IMG/VR virus record: IMGVR_UViG_3300044547_000157
Coordinates: 1 to 48,912 of that record
Source of the DNA: a virus
Length of the DNA stretch: 48,912 nucleotides
Reading direction: 5' to 3' (one strand)
Shown here: positions 44,417 through 48,912 of the stretch, piece by piece
Numbering within the stretch: position 1 is the first letter of the stretch
How the letters are laid out: every line of letters starts with the position of its first letter
Notes under the pieces: generated by a model
Seen by the model: the letters and a program-made list of their open reading frames with translations, nothing else
Told to the model about the DNA's origin: nothing
Databases searched by the model: none
Translations under genes and position numbers: made by a program

Positions 44417-44842
44417 ATGACATGGTATTATCAAGACACAATTATAGAAGAACTACCGGAAGATTGCGTAGGATTTGTGTACTTGATAACAAATGTCATC
44501 TCTGGCAGAAAATATATAGGCAAAAAATTAGCCAAATTCTCTAAAACATCATACAAAGTAGTAACACTTAAAAACGGTACTAAGAAAAAGAAGAAGATTC
44601 GCAGTAAAATTGACAGTGACTGGCGTGAATATTACGGCAGTAACTTGGAATTAAATGCAGATGTTCTAAAATTAGGCAAAGACAAATTCAAAAGAGAAGT
44701 ATTATACTACTGTAAAAGTAAAGCTGAATGTAGTTATATTGAGGCCAGAGAACAATTCACCCACAAAGTATTAGAATCTAAAGACTATTACAACGGACAG
44801 ATCAGCGTTCGTGTACATGGCTCGCACATTTTAAAATCATAG
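44417..44842 (+). CDS. GIY-YIG family endonuclease
   Basis: A 141-aa protein. The ATG at 44417 is preferred to the in-frame TTG at 44414. The N-terminus has GFVYLITNVISGRKYIGKK, the GIY ... YIG signature (GFVY and KYIG). DWREYYGSN and FKREVLYYC follow, then a Glu-containing SYIEAREQ helix and YYNGQ, in the order of Seg-like GIY-YIG nucleases. A lysine-rich insert (NGTKKKKKIRSK) is in the expected linker place. These nucleases nick or cut DNA, often as free-standing homing enzymes. Here it is the last gene of the gp55-gp47-gp46 unit, followed at once by a 506-bp hairpin-rich region. Confidence 0.75.
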   Translation: MTWYYQDTIIEELPEDCVGFVYLITNVISGRKYIGKKLAKFSKTSYKVVTLKNGTKKKKKIRSKIDSDWREYYGSNLELNADVLKLGKDKFKREVLYYCKSKAECSYIEAREQFTHKVLESKDYYNGQISVRVHGSHILKS

Positions 44843-45112
44843 GCACAACAAGCGGTACAACGCAAGCGTCGGCTAAATTCGGACGCCCTAGACCTGGATC
44901 TCGGATCGCAGGGATGGAAACCTCTTGCCGCTAAGAGTACTCAATCACTATCCTTAACAGGACGAAGATGGGATATGCCTTCATAAACCCGTTTGATTGT
45001 TTGAAAATATTAAAAAAGGCTAAAAGATAGGGCAATGAGATAAAGCAACCCTAGGGTTATTGTACGTGACAATAGATGTATAATAACTACCGTCATAAAG
45101 AAGACGTAGCTC

Positions 45113-45244
45113 GAGGTACCGGATGACCGCCTCTGTAATGCTATATTATTGTAATGGTGAGGCAACTCGCATAATGTTTCTTCTCCCGGCAACGGGAGAA
45201 GTATGGATCCACAATCTGCATAATATTTAAACTGCTTCGCAGTT
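45113..45244 (+). ncRNA. Candidate structured RNA core with GNRA hairpins
   Basis: Four consecutive stem-loops. The first, 45113-45133, has GAGG/CCTC outside and CGG/CCG inside with an ATGA loop. The second, 45157-45170, is GTGAG/CTCGC closed by GCAA and can be extended by ATTAT/ATAAT (45145-45149 with 45171-45175). The third, 45180-45201, is a perfect 9-bp stem, CTTCTCCCG with CGGGAGAAG, closed by GCAA. The fourth, 45230-45244, is AACTGC/GCAGTT with a TTC loop. The strand is assumed from the flanking genes. Function is unknown; no T-run follows the 9-bp stem, so it is not a simple terminator. Confidence 0.5.
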
Positions 45245-45274
45245 AATAATTAAATACTTTTAGAAAAGAAAGAA

Positions 45275-45330
45275 ATGTGTTTAAGTGAAGCGTAAGCTGA
45301 ACGCAAACACATGTGAGCGTAAGCTCACAT
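45275..45330 (+). repeat. Twin GTAA-loop hairpins built on a repeated 10-mer
   Basis: AGCGTAAGCT occurs twice (45289-45298 and 45316-45325). Each copy is the tip of a hairpin: AGC/GCT around a GTAA loop. The second extends to a perfect 8-bp stem ATGTGAGC/GCTCACAT (45311-45330). The first is enclosed by ATGTGTTT (45275-45282) pairing with AAACACAT (45305-45312), which shares two bases with the second hairpin, so the two forms may compete. They lie just before the ATG at 45349 and could control its translation. Confidence 0.5.
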
Positions 45331-45348
45331 CAAAACAATAAATACCAT

Positions 45349-46299
45349 ATGAAAGTTCATGACATTATATCAGAAGCGCCAGGATTAGGTACTGCGATTA
45401 AAGCAGGAGTCAATGCCTTCAAGGCGGCTAGAACAAGTGCCCCAGCAGTAGCACAGACTGTGGCAAAGAAAGCAACATCTACCAGCATCAAATCATTAGA
45501 TGATATCATAAAGATGACTCCTGAAAAATTAGCTAAGGTGCCTAAAGACGCATTAGAGCCATGGGGTAAAGCTGCCGCTGATGCAAAAAATTATAAGGCA
45601 ATGGATAAGATTGCCAATGTTTTAGGCAAAGACACAAGAACAGTATATCAAAAGATTGCTCCAAATCTTATTGGTGGGAAATCCATAGCCCCAGAAGTAT
45701 TGGCAGCTCAAGCTCTTAAAAGTTCATCACTGGCTGGAAAATCAGCAGACGTAGTAAAATTGGCAGCTACTCTAGAACTAACTCAAGAAACTGTAAAGTA
45801 CTGGAGTCGTTCTAGCGACTTAGATAAAAAATTAGCGGCTGGTGAAATAACTCAAGAAGAATATAATAAACAACTACAACAATTACGTGGTCAATTTATT
45901 GTTGGAGTAGTTGCTCCATGGGCAACAATGGCAATATTGAAGTATCCAGCAAAACTATTAAAAATTGTTCCTGGTGCAATGAAACTAGTGGGATTTCCAA
46001 ATGCCGCTGAAGTAATTTCAATCCTAGCCAAACGTGGCGCTCAAGTTGCGTTACTTGCATGGTTTGGAAGTGATGCTGGTAAAAAATGGCTAACTGATCT
46101 TGTTGGTGAAAGTTTTATTGGAGCACTGGGCGACATTCCAGCAATGGCTGGCCAAGTATATGATGTACTTCAAGCTGGCGCACAAGTTGCAACAGGCAAT
46201 ACTCCAGCGGGATTTACGCCAAGCAGTGACGAAGTTGGTGGCGGGTCAGGAAAATACATAGACCCATTTAAGGGTACTAGTAGAGAAGGCGGATTATAA
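45349..46299 (+). CDS. Hypothetical protein with hydrophobic C-terminal half
   Basis: A 316-aa protein from the ATG at 45349; the longer GTG start at 45313 lies inside a hairpin and is unlikely. The N-terminus (MKVHDIISEAPGLGTAIKAG) has an amphipathic helix, and such MKVxDIISE starts recur on virion-associated proteins of marine T4-like phages. Residues about 183-198 and 203-240 are hydrophobic (FIVGVVAPWATMAIL, ILAKRGAQVALLAWFG) and could be membrane-spanning. The C-terminus is Gly-rich. A role in DNA delivery or membrane interaction is possible but unproven. No Shine-Dalgarno sequence is seen; AATAAATA at 45337-45344 is too close to the ATG to be its promoter. Confidence 0.65.
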   Translation: MKVHDIISEAPGLGTAIKAGVNAFKAARTSAPAVAQTVAKKATSTSIKSLDDIIKMTPEKLAKVPKDALEPWGKAAADAKNYKAMDKIANVLGKDTRTVYQKIAPNLIGGKSIAPEVLAAQALKSSSLAGKSADVVKLAATLELTQETVKYWSRSSDLDKKLAAGEITQEEYNKQLQQLRGQFIVGVVAPWATMAILKYPAKLLKIVPGAMKLVGFPNAAEVISILAKRGAQVALLAWFGSDAGKKWLTDLVGESFIGALGDIPAMAGQVYDVLQAGAQVATGNTPAGFTPSSDEVGGGSGKYIDPFKGTSREGGL

Positions 46300-46320
46300 T
46301 AAAGGCAATCCGCTTTTTTT
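46289..46320 (+). terminator. Intrinsic terminator inside a convergent gene overlap
   Basis: A hairpin with stem GCGGATT (46289-46295) and AATCCGC (46307-46313), 11-base loop, followed by seven Ts. It begins within the last codons of the 316-aa gene and contains its stop codon. The same DNA holds the stop of the convergent minus-strand gene, whose strand has no matching T-run after the stem. Confidence 0.8.
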
Positions 46321-46518
46321 AGTTAACTCAATATTGTCTTTAATAACTTCATTCATTACAAGTCTATCGTCCCTAGTGTAAGTATGGAACAGATCTTGAC
46401 TACTAACTCCCCCACGCATGTACCAGCTGATACGAAAGATTTCATCTTTCAAGTCTCTGATATAAAGGTCAAAACTTTTTAAGTATGCCTCTAGTTCAGA
46501 GTCTGGGGTATAAATCAG
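46294..46518 (-). CDS. Small protein downstream of gp26, apparent CTG start
   Basis: A 74-codon reading frame that overlaps the gp26-like stop by 4 nt. At this junction most phage pairs read ATGA, but here the sequence is CTGA, so the most likely start is CTG, giving a protein (M/L)IYTPDSELEAYLKSFDLY ... FRISWYMRGGVSSQDLF ... TKKSGLPLL. ATT one codon later is an alternative start. Its codon structure is clean and its stop (46296-46294) overlaps the convergent 316-aa gene by 6 nt. Small proteins of this type follow gp26 in marine T4-like phages; I know no proven function, but a baseplate assembly role is plausible. A sequencing error at the first base is also possible. Confidence 0.65.
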   Translation of the reverse strand: MIYTPDSELEAYLKSFDLYIRDLKDEIFRISWYMRGGVSSQDLFHTYTRDDRLVMNEVIKDNIELTKKSGLPLL

Positions 46519-47354
46519 CCTCTGGCGAAAAAATTTGATTGATCCAAAGTGACTTCAACTTTAGATTCATGTCCGCAATTACTGCATTTTATATCTTGCT
46601 TGGGCATGTCCCACTGTGATTTGTTAGCTTCAAGTTTTTCTTTGATACGTTTAAAAAATTCCCTGTCGCTGTTTTTCAACCACTCATCAATCATTTCAGG
46701 ATCATCAACAGTTTCATTGCCAATTTGAACATTTTCAATGCTGGTTAAAAACAATTCTATTTGCATTTCAGCAATGCGTTTGTAAATGTCGTCTTGTACT
46801 TGCTTCATTTGTTCATCGTCGCCAGCAGTTTCAGCTGTGCTTAACTGATATAACATTTTTTGAAGTTTGTAATTTTCCATATTAAACTTTGTAATCTCAC
46901 TATACTTCAAAGGTCTAATATTAATTGTAAGATCATCTATTTTAATCTTGCCGTCAAAGTTTACACTGCCAAAATATTCAATAACTTTGCCAAGATTAAC
47001 AATGAATTCATTTTCAGTACTGCATTGTGGACAAGTGTGTGTTAGTTCCATTTCGTCGCCGTAAGTGGCAACACGTATGGCAACCAACAATGCATCAACA
47101 TCAATGCTGGGCATATCCCTGGCGTCTTTGATATATGGACAGCAACTTTCAACAACTTTAACTGTGGCTTCTCCGTTAAACAACGCATCTGGAGTTTTAA
47201 AAATAATTTCATCCATGCCAGTCATGCCAAAAATAGGTGCATTGTTGTGGTCACCTTGTAATGCTCCTTCGGGATAGAACAATCCCTTGCTAGGCAGCGA
47301 TATAAAGACTTTTGGCTGTCTAAAATATCTCTGTAAAGGGTTATTTGGGTTCAT
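46515..47354 (-). CDS. 26: Baseplate hub protein gp26-like
   Basis: A 279-aa protein (T4 gp26 is 208 aa). It reads FRQPKVFISLPSKGLFYPEG and MTGMDEIIFKTPDALFNGEA at the start, then THTCPQC at 105-111 and a C-terminal KCSNCGHES (C257, C260). The two CX2C pairs suggest one zinc-binding site. The pattern fits the T4-type baseplate hub assembly family. Its ATG is preceded by GGAG and by a perfect TATAAATA motif at 47383-47390. It shares a 4-nt overlap with the 74-codon gene downstream, so the two form a short late operon. Confidence 0.8.
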   Translation of the reverse strand: MNPNNPLQRYFRQPKVFISLPSKGLFYPEGALQGDHNNAPIFGMTGMDEIIFKTPDALFNGEATVKVVESCCPYIKDARDMPSIDVDALLVAIRVATYGDEMELTHTCPQCSTENEFIVNLGKVIEYFGSVNFDGKIKIDDLTINIRPLKYSEITKFNMENYKLQKMLYQLSTAETAGDDEQMKQVQDDIYKRIAEMQIELFLTSIENVQIGNETVDDPEMIDEWLKNSDREFFKRIKEKLEANKSQWDMPKQDIKCSNCGHESKVEVTLDQSNFFARG

Positions 47355-47364
47355 TTTGTACTCC

Positions 47365-47372
47365 GATAAATA
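47365..47372 (+). promoter_or_regulatory. Late promoter motif, rightward
   Basis: GATAAATA on the plus strand, 41 bases before the ATG at 47414. It matches NATAAATA and lies 11 bases to the left of the leftward TATAAATA, in the 59-bp gap between two divergent late genes. The two promoters point away from the gap across each other, so their polymerases would collide or occlude. Confidence 0.5.
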
Positions 47373-47382
47373 TAACTACAAG

Positions 47383-47390
47383 TATTTATA
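47383..47390 (-). promoter_or_regulatory. Late promoter TATAAATA, leftward
   Basis: A perfect T4 late -10 element, TATAAATA, on the minus strand, 29 bases before the ATG of the gp26-like gene. It is the only copy in the window that I found matching the full octamer upstream of a gene. GGAG follows before the ATG. Confidence 0.7.
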
Positions 47391-47413
47391 TACGCAGTTT
47401 TCTGGAAAAAAAT

Positions 47414-48912
47414 AATGGCATTAGATAAAGAAGATCTTAATAAACTAACGGACGCAATCAAAGCTGGACAAACTGGTAATTCTGGTGGATCTAGTGGAAT
47501 ATTGGGTGGCGGTGCTGACAAAGCCATTGCTGGTATAACTGCTCCTATGACAGCACTAGGTGAAGCAGTTGGTAACAACACTAAAGTTTTTGAAACATTA
47601 AGCAACACTGGCACTAATTTCAGTAATAATATAGATTTAATGAAGTTGTCAGCGGCCAACAGTCGCATGACGTTGGATGAACTGTCTAGCGTAGTACAAA
47701 AAAGCGGCAAGGACTTTTCTGGCTTAGGTGGCAGTGTTGCCAAAGGTGGTCAGGCATTTACAGAGTTTAGTAAAACATTCTTTGACAGTGGACTTACAGA
47801 TAATCTGCGTCAAATGGGTTACACCAGTAAGGACCTTAATGAAGTGCTGGCCACACAAATTGGATTTCAAAAATCCACAACAGATACTAGTGTAGCTGGA
47901 CAAATTAAAACAGCGGCGGCGGCAGCTGATCTTGCTAACGAAATGGATCTTATTGCCAAACAAACAGGCAAGACACGTAAAGAACAAGAAGCTGGATTAG
48001 AAAAAGCCAAAGCTGATGGACAAATTGAAGCTAAGATGCGTCTTATTGGACTTACTCAAGGAGCAGACGCAGAGAAAGAAGCTAGAGCAGGATTTGCAAA
48101 ACAATTAGCACAAGCACAGGCAATGGGCACTGATCAAATATTTAAAGAAATGTTTGCCACAGGAACTGTGCGTAGTCAAGAAGCCGCAATGCAAATGGGC
48201 TTGTTGGGTCAAGCAGCCAGAGAAACAGCAAACAGCGCAAAGGCATTGAGCACAGGTAATATTGCCGCTAGTCAGACTGCAATGGAATCTGCTAAAGAAG
48301 GTAACTTAGCAAATCAAAGTAACAAGGCATTATTACAAGTAACAGCAGCCGGTGTTGGACCAGCGGCTGATATTATGAAAAAGAATATTGAAACCAACGA
48401 TGCACTGTTTCAAGGAGCTGCCAAAACTGCCAAAGCCATGGGCATTGAAATGGGCGAGGTAACAAAAGTATTAGGAGCTCAAAAGAAAGCAATTCAAGAC
48501 GAACAACAAGCACGTAACGGTGCAACAAGTGCAATGATTGCTGTACAAAGTAGATTAGCTGATGCAAATGCCGCGGCAAATAATTTAGTACGTAGACCAT
48601 TAATGACTGGTGAAGCAAACACACAGTTACAAGGTGTTGCAAATAGATTTTCGCAAGGTGTCAAGCCAGGTGAGTCTGCAACAACAACTGCTGAAGGATA
48701 TGCTGAAGCACTTAAGAGATCAGCAGCCGCAGGCGGGGAAAGCAAAGCACCCACTAGCAGTAGAACAAAATATGAAGCAATGGGCACTGATGCTGGCATT
48801 GGTCGAGTTGTAACAGGTGCTGATAAACTTGCCGCTGGCGGCATTCAAGGCGCAGGAAAAGTGGCTGACAGAGTTGGAAATTTTGTTGCTGACGTTATGA
48901 ACGTTAAAGAGA
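47414..48912 (+). CDS. Tape-measure-like or tail structural protein (partial)
   Basis: The first 499 codons of a long gene that has no stop before the window edge. The ATG at 47414 follows GATAAATA and a weak GGA. The sequence is rich in Ala, Gln, Lys and Thr, strongly helical, with a Gly-rich patch at residues about 22-33. It has few aromatic residues, and no signal peptide is seen. Segments such as KLSAANSRMTLDELSSVVQ and FSKTFFDSGLTDNLRQMGY resemble phage tape-measure proteins. T4 gp29, a hub and tail-length protein, would be the functional counterpart. The C-terminal part, where membrane or peptidase domains are often found, is outside the window. Confidence 0.6.

Larger units (their letters stand above)
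44843..45348 (+). other. Non-coding, hairpin-rich region (candidate RNA locus)
   Basis: A 506-bp stretch with no convincing gene; a 60-codon minus ORF crosses it but has no site or context. Stem-loops in order: GCGTC/GACGC (44866-44886), CCTGGATC with GATCGCAGG (44893-44912), CTCTT/AAGAG (44922-44937), TCCT/AGGA (44951-44962), a 12-bp palindrome AACCCTAGGGTT (45047-45058), TATTGT/ACAATA (45058-45074), and the block listed separately from 45113 on. Several loops are GNRA-type (GCAA twice, GTAA twice). I cannot name a family. Marine-phage RNA classes such as phage manA and wcaG motifs, or a group I intron, should be tested. Confidence 0.5.

Noticed and set aside
44843-45000. tRNA gene in the intergenic region
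   Set aside because: No T-loop GTTCRA-type box, no acceptor stem and no CCA end could be fitted on either strand.
45010-45192. 60-codon ORF on the minus strand in the intergenic region
   Set aside because: No ribosome-binding site, no coding context on that strand, and it overlaps the GNRA hairpins of the candidate RNA.
45337-45344. AATAAATA as promoter of the gene at 45349
   Set aside because: It ends four bases before the ATG, so the transcript would start at or after the start codon.
45313-45348. GTG start for the 316-aa gene
   Set aside because: It lies within the perfect 8-bp hairpin at 45311-45330 and lacks a ribosome-binding site; the ATG at 45349 gives a typical MKVHDIISE N-terminus.
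47351-47743. 130-codon minus-strand ORF, and similar ones at 47724-47987, 48373-48642 and 48494-48844
   Set aside because: They are antisense frames of the long plus-strand tape-measure-like gene, which has much better composition and a late promoter.

Overview
The window comes from the genome of a large, AT-rich T4-like myovirus. The baseplate genes (gp6, gp25, gp5, gp53, gp48-like), the late sigma factor gp55 and the gp46/gp47 nuclease are all recognisable. Their order, the giant gp7-position protein, the tail-fibre paralogues and the small GT-A-like proteins match T4-like phages of marine bacteria (cyanophage or SAR11-type myophages). The host cannot be fixed from this sequence: there are no photosynthesis genes and no tRNAs. 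No integrase, insertion sequence or CRISPR array was seen.

Positions 1-11504 (minus strand) hold an accessory operon of at least 14 genes. It starts at a perfect sigma-70-type promoter (TTGACA, 17-bp spacer, TATAAT) followed by a leader of only about 12 nt and an AGGAGG site. Reading downstream it encodes a small hypothetical protein, two related GT-A-like proteins, a hypothetical protein, two more GT-A-like proteins, a methyltransferase-like protein, a 74-aa protein, two radical SAM/SPASM proteins, two radical SAM proteins with an N-terminal twitch-like cysteine region, a QueC-like PP-loop ATPase, and a third N-terminal-twitch radical SAM protein cut by the window edge. Almost every stop codon overlaps the next start. 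This looks like a dedicated biosynthesis or modification pathway and is the most unusual part of the window.

Positions 11523-40479 (minus strand) are late virion genes: fibre-like proteins, three tail-fibre paralogues sharing an N-terminal module (one with a gp12-type collar domain), a giant 4416-aa protein at the gp7 position with a seven-bladed propeller and chitin-binding-like repeats, and then gp6, gp25, gp5, a gp27-like hub candidate, gp53 and a gp48-like cap. T4-type late -10 motifs (NATAAATA, or a CTAAATA variant) precede several units.

Positions 40480-44842 (plus strand) hold gp55, gp47, gp46, a small basic protein and a GIY-YIG nuclease, driven by a second sigma-70-like promoter. 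Early gp55 synthesis would then switch on the leftward late genes. A 506-bp non-coding, hairpin-rich region follows (44843-45348) and is a candidate structured RNA.

Positions 45349-48912 hold a membrane-associated hypothetical protein on the plus strand, ending in a terminator. A convergent minus-strand pair follows, made of gp26-like and a 74-codon gene that seems to start at CTG. Divergent late promoters lie next, and then the start of a long tape-measure-like gene that runs off the window.
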